Below are positions 47,033-56,516 of a stretch of 64,000 nt of DNA, one piece after another. Location: NCBI GenBank assembly GCA_947258875.1, contig CAMYKB010000012.1, positions 46,572-110,571 on the forward strand. Direction: 5' to 3'. Numbering within the stretch: the first letter of the stretch is position 1; every line of letters starts with the position of its first letter. Position numbers and translations under genes: made by a program. Source of the DNA: an uncultured Gammaproteobacteria bacterium (GTDB lineage Bacteria; Pseudomonadota; Gammaproteobacteria; CAMYKB01). The notes under the pieces are model-generated. The model was not told where the DNA came from, ran no database searches, and saw only the letters and a program-made list of their open reading frames with translations.

Positions 47033-47347
47033 ATGGTTATCAGCAATATGGAAATCATGCCCGGCCGGCGCATCAAAGAGCACCTGGGCCTGGTACAGGG
47101 CAGTACAGTGCGCGCCAAGCACGCTGGCCGCGATATCATGGCCGGGTTGAAGAACATATTCGGTGGCGAGCTCAAGGGGTACACCGAACTGTTGAGTGAC
47201 TCCCGCGAGGAAGCCATCGAGCGCATGCGCGAACAAGCCGCCACTATAGGCGCAAATGCCGTACTCAACGTACGTTTCTCCACCTCAAGTGTGGCCCAAG
47301 GCGCAGCCGAGATTTATGTCTACGGCACCGCCGTAGTACTGGAGTGA
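47033..47347 (+). CDS. UPF0145 (YbjQ-like) protein
   Basis: The ATG at 47033 follows a strong GGAGGAG and gives 104 residues. An open frame from 46958 adds no conserved sequence. The YbjQ fold is visible in VQGSTVRAKHAGRDIMAGLKN, GGELKGYTELLSDSREEAIE and IGANAVLNVRFSTSS. The family is often called heavy-metal-binding, but that role is weakly supported. It heads a three-gene run with a second UPF0145 protein and an M48 protease. Confidence 0.88.
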   Translation: MVISNMEIMPGRRIKEHLGLVQGSTVRAKHAGRDIMAGLKNIFGGELKGYTELLSDSREEAIERMREQAATIGANAVLNVRFSTSSVAQGAAEIYVYGTAVVLE

Positions 47348-47353
47348 TAGCGC

Positions 47354-47842
47354 ATGCTTGAACTGATACTCCAGTATCTCAACCTGATCCTGTTCCTGCT
47401 GCTACTGCTGGTGGGCTATGGTTTCGGTCGCCTGGCGGAAAAGCGCCATTACCGCTCTATTATTGAGCGTGAAAAGGCCATGCTCAGCCTGCCAGCGATC
47501 TCCAGCCGTCTCCCACCGGTTCGCAAACCTTTCCACGTACAAACATTGGTCAGCGGTAACGTGGTCATTTCAGTCGATTATTTCAAACGTTTCCTTGCCG
47601 GCCTGCGCAACTTCTTCGGCGGCCGCGTGACCTCCTACGAAACCCTACTCGATCGCGCCCGCCGCGAAGCCTTGCTACGCATGAAGGCACAGGCGCAACA
47701 ACTCAACGCGGAGATGGTTTTCAATATTAAATACGAAACCGCTTCGATCTCAAAAGGCCGCAAAAATGCTATTGGTTCCATCGAAGTGCTGGCCTATGGT
47801 ACCGCCCTGATTCAAGCAGACCGCCTCGCCCCGGCAGCCTGA
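47354..47842 (+). CDS. Membrane-anchored UPF0145 (YbjQ-like) protein
   Basis: This 162-residue protein has an N-terminal helix (~5-25) joined to a YbjQ domain at ~55-160 (VQTLVSGNVVISVDYFKRFL, NFFGGRVTSYETLLDRARRE, EVLAYGTALIQ). It is clearly paralogous to the soluble protein encoded 6 bases upstream. A soluble and an anchored copy side by side suggest the two assemble together at the membrane. Confidence 0.85.
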   Translation: MLELILQYLNLILFLLLLLVGYGFGRLAEKRHYRSIIEREKAMLSLPAISSRLPPVRKPFHVQTLVSGNVVISVDYFKRFLAGLRNFFGGRVTSYETLLDRARREALLRMKAQAQQLNAEMVFNIKYETASISKGRKNAIGSIEVLAYGTALIQADRLAPAA

Positions 47843-47860
47843 CCGCCAGGACGAGTAACC

Positions 47861-48727
47861 GTGAAGTACTCCAATTCACAGCCTCCGGAAGGCATCAATA
47901 CCACCAATGAACATCCGCTCAAGGAATTTCTCACTTTATTGCTAGGTCTGATCGCACTGATCGTAATCATCGTGACTGTGCTATCACTGGCAGCCGGCTA
48001 CGTCGCCAGGCGTGTTCCCTTTGAAACCGAACTCTCACTGACGGCACGCTATAGCGAACAGGATGACCCCTCGCAAATCGGTGACTACCTGCAACATCTC
48101 ACTGACCAATTAGTTACACACGCAGAGATACCGCAAGGCATGCGCATTGTTACCCATTATTCGCCAGCCGACACCATCAATGCCTACGCAACATTAGGAG
48201 GTAACTTGATGTTTTATCGCGGCCTGCTGGAGAAAATGCCGCATGAAAATGCCCTGGCTACTGTCATGGCACATGAGATAGCACACATCAAACATCGTGA
48301 CCCCATTGCCTCGATTGGCCGCGTCATATTGGTACAACTGGCCCTCAACGCCCTCATGGGGGGAACCGATGCTGACATGGTCTTGGGGAGTACAGGCCTG
48401 CTCACGTTGCTCAAATTCAATCGTAATATGGAGCAGGCTGCGGACCAAGAGGCATTACGAATTATCCAGAAATATTATGGGCACATCGGTGGTGCCACCG
48501 ATCTGTTCGATATCCTGCACCAGGAAATCCATGCAGACAGCAACGAGCCACCCCAATTCTTGCTCAGTCATCCACAAGATAAAAACAGAATCGAGAACCT
48601 GCGCCAGTTGGCTGCCCGCCAGGGTTGGCAGACCAGCGAGCAGCGTGCCGCGCTGCCGGATGATTTGTCGATGTGGCTATCAGCAGAAAACCATGGCGAC
48701 ACCAGCCCGCAAATAGAGTCGCCATAA
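47861..48727 (+). CDS. M48-family membrane metalloprotease
   Basis: This 288-residue protease has an N-terminal membrane helix (~22-48), zinc motif HEIAHIKHRD (~136) and the third ligand in EQAADQEALRI. It has the HtpX/BepA-type fold but lacks C-terminal TPR repeats. A GTG start at 47861 follows GGACGAG. It closes the operon with two UPF0145 proteins. The protease may act on misfolded envelope proteins; substrate unknown. Confidence 0.9.
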   Translation: MKYSNSQPPEGINTTNEHPLKEFLTLLLGLIALIVIIVTVLSLAAGYVARRVPFETELSLTARYSEQDDPSQIGDYLQHLTDQLVTHAEIPQGMRIVTHYSPADTINAYATLGGNLMFYRGLLEKMPHENALATVMAHEIAHIKHRDPIASIGRVILVQLALNALMGGTDADMVLGSTGLLTLLKFNRNMEQAADQEALRIIQKYYGHIGGATDLFDILHQEIHADSNEPPQFLLSHPQDKNRIENLRQLAARQGWQTSEQRAALPDDLSMWLSAENHGDTSPQIESP

Positions 48728-48925
48728 AACGCCTGCACTGTTGTCACAACTTCAATAAAATCCAGCTATTGACAATTGCCGGATTAAGCGCAGAATCAAT
48801 GACATGAATTCTTGTTTCAAGCAAGCGGTAAAACTGCCCGCCATTATACTGTGGCGAGTAGTATTTGCGCCTGCCTGCCGAGGAATTTCATAACACAGCA
48901 ACTTCAGTAAAGTACTTGAATTTCC

Positions 48926-48961
48926 AAAGGCCGCAGACTTTATCACTCTGCGGCCTTTTTT
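48926..48961 (+). terminator. Leader terminator/attenuator before the EamA gene
   Basis: AAAGGCCGCAGA (48926-48937) pairs perfectly with TCTGCGGCCTTT (48947-48958) and runs into a T-tract. It ends 27 bases before the ATG at 48988, after the M48 gene stop by 200 bases. Either it ends a short transcript from around 48850 (TATACT at 48845-48850) or it acts as an attenuator. Confidence 0.85.
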
Positions 48962-48987
48962 GTTTTGCCAACACCCGAGGAGCTTAC

Positions 48988-49923
48988 ATGTCAGTCCCCT
49001 CCGCCTACATTGGCGTGATATTGATCTGGTCGACCACCCCTCTGGCGATCAAATGGAGCGCACAGGATACCGGCGCCTTGTTCGCCGTCTCATCACGCAT
49101 GGTGTTGGGCTTGGTGGTGTGCCTGATGTTAATGGCCCTGCTGCGCGTACGCCTGCCCTGGGACCGACAGGCCCGGCTGACCTATCTTGTTTCCTGTGTG
49201 GGTGTGTTCGGTGCCATGTCGATGGTGTACTGGAGTGCACAGTACATTCCCTCAGGGATGATCGCGGTACTGTTTGGTTTAGCTCCCATCATCACCAGCC
49301 TGTTGGCGAGGGTATTGCTCACGGAACGTATCACGGGCACCAAATTTGCCGGCATGTTGATAGGCCTGCTGGGACTGGCGGTCATCTTTCAATCTGAACT
49401 GGGCGCTTCGGGCAATACAATCAAAGGCATACTCGGTATCCTGCTGGCAACCTGCCTGCATTCACTCAGTATCGTGCTCGTCAAGCGTGTGGCCGCCAGC
49501 ATCCCGGCCCTGGCCATTACCACCGGCACCCTGATGCTGGCTGTACCTCTGTTCTTGCTGGTCTGGCTATTGAGCGACAGCGGTATGCCTGATGAATTGC
49601 CGCTACGTGGCAGTCTGGCGATTCTTTACCTGGGCGTTTTCGGTTCAGTGTTGGGGTTTGTGCTGTTCTTTTATGCGCTGAAACACCTGACAACGGCGAG
49701 CATGGCACTGATCACTCTGATGACACCAGTGCTGGCATTGTTGCTGGGCTTCTGGTTCAACCAGGAATCGTTACAGGCTTACGTGCTATTGGGTACCGCT
49801 TTGATCCTGTCTGGGCTGGCGTTGCACCAATGGGGTGACGCATTGCCTGGTTGGCTCGCCAGTATGGGCGGGCAGGATAAAAGTATTGCTCAGACTGAAT
49901 CACCGCCAACGGATGGCGATTAG
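48988..49923 (+). CDS. EamA/DMT-family transporter
   Basis: The ATG at 48988 follows GAGGAG; an upstream frame from 48865 would pass through the terminator. The 311-residue protein has ten helices in two EamA repeats (IGVILIWSTTPLAIKWSAQ; ILYLGVFGSVLGFVLFFYAL). Proteins of this family export amino acids, nucleobases or other metabolites. Substrate unknown. A hairpin terminator in its 5' leader hints at regulated expression. Confidence 0.88.
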   Translation: MSVPSAYIGVILIWSTTPLAIKWSAQDTGALFAVSSRMVLGLVVCLMLMALLRVRLPWDRQARLTYLVSCVGVFGAMSMVYWSAQYIPSGMIAVLFGLAPIITSLLARVLLTERITGTKFAGMLIGLLGLAVIFQSELGASGNTIKGILGILLATCLHSLSIVLVKRVAASIPALAITTGTLMLAVPLFLLVWLLSDSGMPDELPLRGSLAILYLGVFGSVLGFVLFFYALKHLTTASMALITLMTPVLALLLGFWFNQESLQAYVLLGTALILSGLALHQWGDALPGWLASMGGQDKSIAQTESPPTDGD

Positions 49924-49957
49924 GGCCTGTTAACAGTCTTTAAATTAGGACTAGAGT

Positions 49958-51280
49958 TCACGCGGTTTTTTTTATCTCACCACCGGGTTTACGGCGGCGA
50001 CGCTTGTTACCAGCACCACCGCTGCGCCCACGCGGTGCACCACTGTTGCCACGTCGTTTGTCACCCGGAAGCGGTTCGCGGCGGTGGCGCTTGGCCGGAG
50101 GCTTGGGTGTGACCAATAAGTCCGGGTCCACAGCCGCGGTTTCCAGCTTGAGCCCGATGTATTCCTCGATCTCAGGCAGATAGAACGCTGAATCCTCACA
50201 GGCAAAGCTGATGGCATCACCCTCGGCACCGGCACGGGCGGTACGCCCAATGCGGTGCACATAATCTTCACCGGATTGCGGCAAGTCATAATTGAAAACA
50301 TGGCTTACATCCGGGATATGCAGGCCCCTGGCGGCGACATCGGTTGCGATCAATATCGGGAACTCACCGTTTTCAAAATCAGTTAACAAGCGTTGGCGTT
50401 TATTCTGTGGCACATCGCCCGACAGCAGCCCGGTCTTTATGTCATTGCCCCGTAGGTAGGCATCGAGACGCTCGGCGGTACGCTTGGTATTGACGAACGC
50501 AATGCTGCGTTCAGTCTTGTGATCTTGCAATAATCCCAACAACAAGGGGACCTTTTCCTCGTTGGAAGGATAGTACACCAGCTGGCGCACACGGTCCGCG
50601 GTCTTGGAGTCGGACTCGATCTTGATGAGCTCCGGGTTGTTCATGTGTTCATAGGCCAGCTCCATCACGCGGTGTGAAAGCGTGGCCGAGAACAGCATAC
50701 TCAGTCGCTTCTCTGGAGCCGGCATACGGCGCAACAGGAAACGGATGTCCTTAATGAAGCCCAAGTCAAACATGCGATCCGCCTCATCCAGCACCATCAC
50801 CTCGATGGCGCGCAGATCAAACACATGCTGTTTGAAGTAATCAATGATACGCCCGGGGGTTCCGATCAAAATATCGACCCCCTCTTCCATGTGCGCACGC
50901 TGTTTCTGGTAATCAGTCCCGCCATAGACCAGTCCCAGGCGCAAACCTGTATGTCCGCCCAGCAGCACTGCATCCTTATGGATTTGTATCGCCAGCTCAC
51001 GGGTCGGCGCCAATACAATCGCGCGTGGCTGATTGAGCCGCCGCGTGGCGGGCGCCTGCTTCTTCAGTAGATGCGCAAACAGCGCCACCAGGAAGGCCGC
51101 TGTCTTGCCCGTACCGGTCTGTGCCTGACCCGCAACGTCCAGGCCACTGAGGGCCAATGGCAACGCCTGTGCCTGAATCAGTGTGCAATGGGTAAAACCC
51201 GCATCCTCAAGGCCACGGCTGATGCCGGGCGGAAGATCAAATTGGCTATAGGTGGTCTCGGAGAGTAATTCTTGCGTCAT
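49958..51280 (-). CDS. rhlB: DEAD-box RNA helicase RhlB-like
   Basis: This 440-residue helicase has Q-motif [10 protein letters not shown], Walker [21 protein letters not shown] at [15 protein letters not shown], and [10 protein letters not shown]. The C-terminal ~60 residues are rich in Arg, Lys and Gly, as in RhlB/RhlE-like RNA-binding tails. Its divergent position to trxA and rho matches the rhlB locus of Escherichia coli, supporting the name. It likely works with the RNA degradosome or ribosome maturation. Confidence 0.9.
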   Translation of the reverse strand: MTQELLSETTYSQFDLPPGISRGLEDAGFTHCTLIQAQALPLALSGLDVAGQAQTGTGKTAAFLVALFAHLLKKQAPATRRLNQPRAIVLAPTRELAIQIHKDAVLLGGHTGLRLGLVYGGTDYQKQRAHMEEGVDILIGTPGRIIDYFKQHVFDLRAIEVMVLDEADRMFDLGFIKDIRFLLRRMPAPEKRLSMLFSATLSHRVMELAYEHMNNPELIKIESDSKTADRVRQLVYYPSNEEKVPLLLGLLQDHKTERSIAFVNTKRTAERLDAYLRGNDIKTGLLSGDVPQNKRQRLLTDFENGEFPILIATDVAARGLHIPDVSHVFNYDLPQSGEDYVHRIGRTARAGAEGDAISFACEDSAFYLPEIEEYIGLKLETAAVDPDLLVTPKPPAKRHRREPLPGDKRRGNSGAPRGRSGGAGNKRRRRKPGGEIKKTA

Positions 51281-51499
51281 AACCCCTTAGCATACCCTAA
51301 TTTAGTGGACTCCGTTGGTCGGGCTCGGCCCCAGCTCAATAGACTTCCAGTTAACGATGGGCTAAGCTGAGTTCAGTGAACAGGTTCATCAGGATCCGAG
51401 CCACATGCCTACTGAACACCCCCTTAAGCCTAATACTTAAAACAACCCGCTGATAATCCCACTCGTAATTATATTTAGCGATCTTTCGGAGATTTTATT

Positions 51500-51826
51500 G
51501 TGAGCGAAAACATCACTTATTTGAGCGATGACTCTTTTGAAAATGAAGTACTGAAATCCGAGCAGCCCGTGCTGGTCGACTACTGGGCCGAATGGTGTGG
51601 TCCTTGCAAAATGATCGCCCCCATCCTGGATGAAATCGCCGAGGAATACGCCGGGCGCCTCAGGGTGGCCAAACTCAATATCGACGACAATCCGTCGACA
51701 CCACCCAAATATGGTATTCGCGGTATCCCGACCCTGATGCTATTCAAGAACGGTGACGTTGAGGCCACCAAGGTTGGCGCGGTCTCCAAGTCGCAATTGA
51801 CCGCATTTATTGACCAGAGCATCTAG
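51500..51826 (+). CDS. trxA: Thioredoxin 1
   Basis: This 108-residue protein has the active site WCGPCK with C33 and C36, the conserved DYWAEW lead and the cis-proline region [11 protein letters not shown]. It reduces disulfides in many cytoplasmic proteins. Length and gene order (trxA before rho) are typical of Gammaproteobacteria. Confidence 0.97.
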   Translation: MSENITYLSDDSFENEVLKSEQPVLVDYWAEWCGPCKMIAPILDEIAEEYAGRLRVAKLNIDDNPSTPPKYGIRGIPTLMLFKNGDVEATKVGAVSKSQLTAFIDQSI

Positions 51827-52187
51827 TTTTTTTGCCGTCTAGCCCTTTAGGGCTAGACGGCCCATGAATTTAGTGCTAGCTTAATGGGTATAACCAGTAA
51901 GTATTCCTGCCGTCCAGGCATTTTCCCGTTTAATACAACTTACATATAACGCGAACTGATCCCGGCATCCGGGTGCTTTCTGGATTTAAGACCCTTAATA
52001 ACAAACGAACTATTGCCCAGAATATAATCATGCACCGCAGACTTGGTTCTGCGTGTTACCAGTGGCTAATCACGCGGACACCGCACACCTGGATCACTTA
52101 ACTCTGAATCTCCTGGCACCATTAATACAATCCTTTTAATTATTCGGCTTATGTAAACCACCCACCCCATCAAGACAGAATACATCT
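51827..52187 (+). other. trxA-rho intergenic region (rho leader)
   Basis: This 361-base gap begins with a perfect 12-bp inverted repeat, GCCGTCTAGCCC (51834-51845) and GGGCTAGACGGC (51850-51861). It has T's on its 5' side only, so it is not a standard plus-strand terminator. A possible 23-codon leader ORF runs 52030-52101 (MHRRLGSACYQW...). In Escherichia coli the rho leader is also long and carries a small ORF and autoregulated termination. I cannot show either here. Confidence 0.45.
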
Positions 52188-53444
52188 ATGAATCTGACAG
52201 AACTCAAAACCAAACCCGCCGCAGAACTCGTCACACTTGCGCAATCCGCCGGCATCGACAACATGGCGCGCTCACGCAAGCAGGACATCATCTTCGCCAT
52301 CCTCAAGGCACACGCCAAAAATGGTGAAGACATCTTTGGCGACGGCGTACTGGAAATACTACAGGACGGTTTCGGTTTTCTACGTTCCGCTGACAGTTCC
52401 TATCTTGCAGGACCGGACGATATCTATGTGTCACCCAGTCAGATTCGCCGCTTTGGTTTGCGCACTGGCGACACCATCTCCGGCAAGATCCGTCCACCCA
52501 AGGATGGCGAACGTTATTTCGCCATGCTCAAGGTCGACAAAATTAATTTCGAGGCCCCGGAAAACGCCAAAAGCAAGGTCTTGTTTGAAAATCTGACGCC
52601 CCTGCATCCCGATGAACGTCTCAAGCTCGAACGTGGCAACGGCAGCACAGAAGACATCACAGCACGCATCATCGACATCGCAGCACCCCTCGGTAAGGGT
52701 CAACGCGGCCTTATTGTTTCTCCACCGAAGGCGGGTAAGACGCTGATGCTGCAAAACATCGCACAAAGCATCACCACTAATCACCCCGAGTGTTATCTCA
52801 TTGTACTGCTCATCGATGAACGCCCCGAGGAAGTCACCGAGATGGCGCGCATGGTACAGGGCGAAGTCATCTCCAGTACCTTCGATGAACCGGCCAGTCG
52901 CCATGTGCAGGTCGCCGAAATGGTCATTGAAAAAGCCAAACGCCTGGTTGAACACAAGATCGATGTCGTCATCCTGCTGGACTCCATCACTCGCCTGGCG
53001 CGCGCCTACAACACCGTGGTGCCGTCTTCCGGCAAGGTCTTAACGGGTGGTGTCGACGCCAATGCATTACACCGGCCCAAGCGCTTCTTTGGTGCAGCAC
53101 GCAATATCGAGGAAGGCGGCAGCCTTACCATCATGGCAACCGCCCTGATCGATACCGGCTCCAAGATGGATGAAGTCATTTACGAAGAATTCAAAGGCAC
53201 AGGCAACAGCGAAATCCACCTTGATCGGCGCATCGCGGAAAAACGCACCTTCCCAGCCATTAACATCAACCGCTCCGGCACCCGCCGCGAAGAATTATTA
53301 ACCGACACAGAAGAACTGCAAAAGATGTGGATCCTACGCAAATTCCTACATCCGATGGATGAAATCGAAGCCATGGACTTTATGCTGGGCCGCCTGCAAG
53401 CCACCAAGACTAATAACGAATTCTTCGATGCGATGAAGCGCTAA
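52188..53444 (+). CDS. rho: Transcription termination factor Rho
   Basis: This 418-residue hexameric RNA helicase has the N-terminal [23 protein letters not shown]-binding GFGFLRS and the Q/R-loop region. The Walker A KAGKT follows [10 protein letters not shown], and Walker B is [16 protein letters not shown]. Length and sequence match the gammaproteobacterial protein closely. It ends untranslated or Rho-sensitive transcripts. Confidence 0.98.
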   Translation: MNLTELKTKPAAELVTLAQSAGIDNMARSRKQDIIFAILKAHAKNGEDIFGDGVLEILQDGFGFLRSADSSYLAGPDDIYVSPSQIRRFGLRTGDTISGKIRPPKDGERYFAMLKVDKINFEAPENAKSKVLFENLTPLHPDERLKLERGNGSTEDITARIIDIAAPLGKGQRGLIVSPPKAGKTLMLQNIAQSITTNHPECYLIVLLIDERPEEVTEMARMVQGEVISSTFDEPASRHVQVAEMVIEKAKRLVEHKIDVVILLDSITRLARAYNTVVPSSGKVLTGGVDANALHRPKRFFGAARNIEEGGSLTIMATALIDTGSKMDEVIYEEFKGTGNSEIHLDRRIAEKRTFPAININRSGTRREELLTDTEELQKMWILRKFLHPMDEIEAMDFMLGRLQATKTNNEFFDAMKR

Positions 53445-53517
53445 GTAGTTGCTCAACACATCATTCAAAACGGGTGTCGTGTACAAGCCGGTGTGAGAGA
53501 CGAGCCCCAACACACCG

Positions 53518-53883
53518 TTATTTGCCAATAGCGAAAAACGGTTTGGTGAAGATATAGATTAAGCCTGCTGTTATTGCTAAATAAAAAATAACCTGTAACG
53601 GGTTTTCTTTTATTTCATCCATCAATGTTCTTTTTTTCCCTTCTCTTCTTAGGCGCTCATGCTCACCCCTCACCCTTGCAAACCTCTCCTGCTGGTATGC
53701 CTCAATCAGTGACCGCGCCTCCTGCAACTGACTTTCGTCTTTAAGCCATATAGCCGCCATGGAGATACCCCAGTTACCGCCGGGGGTTTCATAATAATCA
53801 ATACTGTTTTGCGTCAACAAATCGCGAATCTCTGCGGCTTCGTCGTCCGGCACACTCCGGAGCCTAAACAATAGAACGGACAT
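53518..53883 (-). CDS. DUF6164 family membrane protein
   Basis: The start at 53883 (MSVLLFRLRSVPDDEAAEI) is preferred over the frame's first Met four codons earlier because it begins the conserved domain. The 121-residue protein has an N-terminal alpha/beta region like the DUF2007 signal-transducer fold, a charged linker (~65-90) and one C-terminal helix (~95-115). No function is known for the family. Confidence 0.75.
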   Translation of the reverse strand: MSVLLFRLRSVPDDEAAEIRDLLTQNSIDYYETPGGNWGISMAAIWLKDESQLQEARSLIEAYQQERFARVRGEHERLRREGKKRTLMDEIKENPLQVIFYLAITAGLIYIFTKPFFAIGK

Positions 53884-54013
53884 TGCACATAGCACTCCAG
53901 GTTAGCGATAACAATCTAAGCGCTGGCGGTGAGTGAAGCGAACCCCAACATACCCATCGGGCCAAGTGGACCAACTAAATACATTTCACAAACTCAAGAA
54001 CAAAATGTTCGCC

Positions 54014-54550
54014 TTATTGCCATTTCCCCTTGGGTGCTGTCACTTGCTGTAATATCGAGGATGCGTTGCTTATGAGTTGATCTTGAGAAACTGTAATCGG
54101 ACCACTGATCGTCGAAATTTTTCTTAATAATTCAACTGCTGACGAGGCCTGTTCCCCCGAAAAATTCTCCAAACTGGGGGCGAGAACATTATTAAGCCCA
54201 TTCCTTACTTCTTCCCCTGTCCCCAAAAGATGACTGCTGGAGGTCAACAATGCGGCAGCGCCTTCTCTTGATAAGTGAAATTCATTTTCAAACATCGAAA
54301 GGATTGCATCCCTTTCTTCAGCGCTCATGTCACCGTCGGCCTTTGCAGTGGCCGTTATAAGGAGCGCCGTTACCTCCATAGGACTCGTGATTTTAAACAC
54401 CGGGTTTGCGTCATGATGCTTCACCCATTTTTTCCGTCTTTGCCAAAGAAACGGATTCAGGCCACCCAGATCAATCCCCATCTCAGCCAGCCGATACAGC
54501 AACCACAGAATGGTGACCACAGTTGCCAGAAAACCTAATATCACATGCAT
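54014..54550 (-). CDS. Membrane-anchored TerB-like protein
   Basis: This 178-residue protein has one N-terminal helix (~4-24). A helical region at ~55-165 follows with PMEVTALLITATAKADGDMSAEERDAI, resembling TerB/tellurite-resistance helical bundles that bind metal through acidic residues. No other ter genes are near. Its function is not known, and the TerB assignment rests on one conserved segment. Confidence 0.7.
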   Translation of the reverse strand: MHVILGFLATVVTILWLLYRLAEMGIDLGGLNPFLWQRRKKWVKHHDANPVFKITSPMEVTALLITATAKADGDMSAEERDAILSMFENEFHLSREGAAALLTSSSHLLGTGEEVRNGLNNVLAPSLENFSGEQASSAVELLRKISTISGPITVSQDQLISNASSILQQVTAPKGKWQ

Positions 54551-54675
54551 AACCTACCCCTGTATTGCACTTATTCTTATCGTCCTACCCGAACAATACT
54601 ACCCCAAGAGCCTGCCTCGTGAACAGCCGTGGACTGGGGTGAGACACGAACCCCGGCACGCCCATCCCGGCATAC

Positions 54676-55035
54676 TCAAAGCAGATTTTTACCGTCAAAT
54701 GCTTCTTCTTGCAGCGTACACACATCGACGCCCTCAACACAACCAAGGTTTACCCGGTAGTGGCCTGCTTTACGGGCAGTTTCGTGAAAGGGGTATATCC
54801 CACAGCGTTTGCAAAAATAATGTTTGGCTGTTTTTATGCCAAATTGGTAAAGCCCCAAAAGATCATCATCCACTTCAATCTTAAGTTGTTGTTGCGGAAT
54901 GAACTCTGTCGACATCATTGCCCCTTTGCGAGAGCACATGGAGCATGTGCAACGTAGACCATTGGCAATCTTCTCGCCCTCATATGAAAAGCGTATTGCG
55001 CCGCAATGACAACTGCCTTGATAATGCATAGTCAT
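54676..55035 (-). CDS. GFA-family zinc protein
   Basis: This 119-residue protein has the cysteine pattern of the glutathione-dependent formaldehyde-activating family: CHCGAIRF, then CTCSMC and FCKRCGIYPFHE. Two zinc ions are bound in known structures. Most members are not true formaldehyde enzymes and have no assigned substrate. It stands alone among dispersed repeats. Confidence 0.88.
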   Translation of the reverse strand: MTMHYQGSCHCGAIRFSYEGEKIANGLRCTCSMCSRKGAMMSTEFIPQQQLKIEVDDDLLGLYQFGIKTAKHYFCKRCGIYPFHETARKAGHYRVNLGCVEGVDVCTLQEEAFDGKNLL

Positions 55036-55235
55036 AAACCTCCCCTAATTTGCGATCTGTAGCTTGGGATGACAAACAAACCCCAACAAGCAATCGAACA
55101 TGTCATTTCTGCGAACGCCAACGTGAACGACGCTCAAGGCTGTATAAGTGTCGCGAGAGGGCACGACTGCATGGATGTAGGAGGTAGTGCAACGCAGACA
55201 GCGTTTGCCGAGGCGGAAGCCGTGAATTCGCTGCG

Positions 55236-56516
55236 CTACCCCAACCTACCAATTGCACGATGGCCGATATCAGTACGGTAATAGGCGTCTTTCCATTTTA
55301 TCTTATCAACTTGTTGATATGCCTTGGTCTGCGCAGCGGCGACAGTATCACCTAACGCAACGACACAGAGCACACGCCCGCCCTTGGTCGTAATCTGGCC
55401 GTCTTTTTCGACAGTACCGGCATGAAAGACTTTGCTATCCGCGGCATCTTCAGGCAACCCGCTAATGACATCGCCCTGGTTGTAACTGCCTGGATAACCA
55501 CCCGCCGCCATGACAACCCCTAACGAAGGGCGCGGATCCCATTCGATGCTCTGCGATGCCAGGCCGTCTGTGACAGCAGCCATGCAAAGCGCGGCCAGAT
55601 CGGATTTCATGCGCATCATGATAGGCTGGGTTTCCGGATCACCAAATCGCACGTTGTATTCAATGACCTTGGGTGCGCCGTCCTCGGCAATCATCAAACC
55701 GGCGTATAAAAACCCAACGAAGGGGTTACCTTCCAGAGCCATACCCTTGACGGTAGGTTCGATGACTTCACTCATAATGCGGTCATGAACTTCCGCCGTG
55801 ACCACGGGCGCCGGGGAATACGCACCCATGCCGCCAGTATTGGGGCCCTTGTCACCATTATCACGCGCCTTGTGATCCTGTGATGTCGCCATAGGCAAGA
55901 TGTTCGCGCCGTCGACCATACAAATGAAGCTGGCTTCCTCGCCAGTGAGAAATTCTTCGATCACCACGCGATGACCCGCCTCGCCAAACACATTGCCGGC
56001 AAGCATGTCGCGCACCGCGGCATTGGCCTGTTCCACGGTCATTGCCACCACCACACCCTTACCCGCCGCCAAACCATCGGCCTTGATGACGATCGGCGCA
56101 CCCCGGTCGTGAATAAAAGTCAGCGCGTCGTTGAGGTCGGTAAACACGCCGTAGTGTCCGGTCGGGATGCTGTGGCGCTGCAGAAAATCCTTAGTGAACG
56201 CCTTGGAGCCTTCCAGCTGTGCGGCGTCTCGCGTCGGGCCGAAGATCCTGAGCCCGCCGTCGCGGAAGCTGTCGACGATCCCGGCCACCAGCGGTACCTC
56301 GGGGCCCACAATGGTCAGATCGATGGCCTGGTCCTCGGCAAAGCGGAACAGCTCGGCGATATCCTCGGCAGCTATCGCGACATTCTCCAGCTTGGGCTCC
56401 TGCGCGGTGCCGGCATTTCCCGGTGCCACATAGACCTTCTCGACATCGGATGACTGCGCCGCTTTCCACGCCAGCGCGTGCTCACGCCCGCCACCGCCCA
56501 CTACCAAAACCTTCAT
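55236..56516 (-). CDS. purD: Phosphoribosylamine-glycine ligase
   Basis: This 426-residue ATP-grasp enzyme makes glycinamide ribonucleotide in purine synthesis. It has VLVVGGGGREHALAWK at the N-terminus, VIKADGLAAGKGVVVA in the ATP-binding region and the signature RFGDPETQPI. Length is normal. The C-terminus lies within the zone of dispersed repeats. The usual partner purH is not within the window. Confidence 0.96.
   Translation of the reverse strand: MKVLVVGGGGREHALAWKAAQSSDVEKVYVAPGNAGTAQEPKLENVAIAAEDIAELFRFAEDQAIDLTIVGPEVPLVAGIVDSFRDGGLRIFGPTRDAAQLEGSKAFTKDFLQRHSIPTGHYGVFTDLNDALTFIHDRGAPIVIKADGLAAGKGVVVAMTVEQANAAVRDMLAGNVFGEAGHRVVIEEFLTGEEASFICMVDGANILPMATSQDHKARDNGDKGPNTGGMGAYSPAPVVTAEVHDRIMSEVIEPTVKGMALEGNPFVGFLYAGLMIAEDGAPKVIEYNVRFGDPETQPIMMRMKSDLAALCMAAVTDGLASQSIEWDPRPSLGVVMAAGGYPGSYNQGDVISGLPEDAADSKVFHAGTVEKDGQITTKGGRVLCVVALGDTVAAAQTKAYQQVDKIKWKDAYYRTDIGHRAIGRLG

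Larger units (their letters stand above)
53490..55250. repeat. Short degenerate repeats scattered between genes
   Basis: Related 25-35 base segments built around AACCCCAACA or its variants occur at about 53490-53517, 53928-53960, 54636-54671, 55063-55091 and 55216-55250, each between genes. At 55164-55220 a longer module (TGCATGGATGTAGGAGGTAG ... GCCGAGGCGGAAG) resembles segments at 60047-60098 and 62287-62328. They look like decayed REP/MITE-type elements. Confidence 0.5.
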
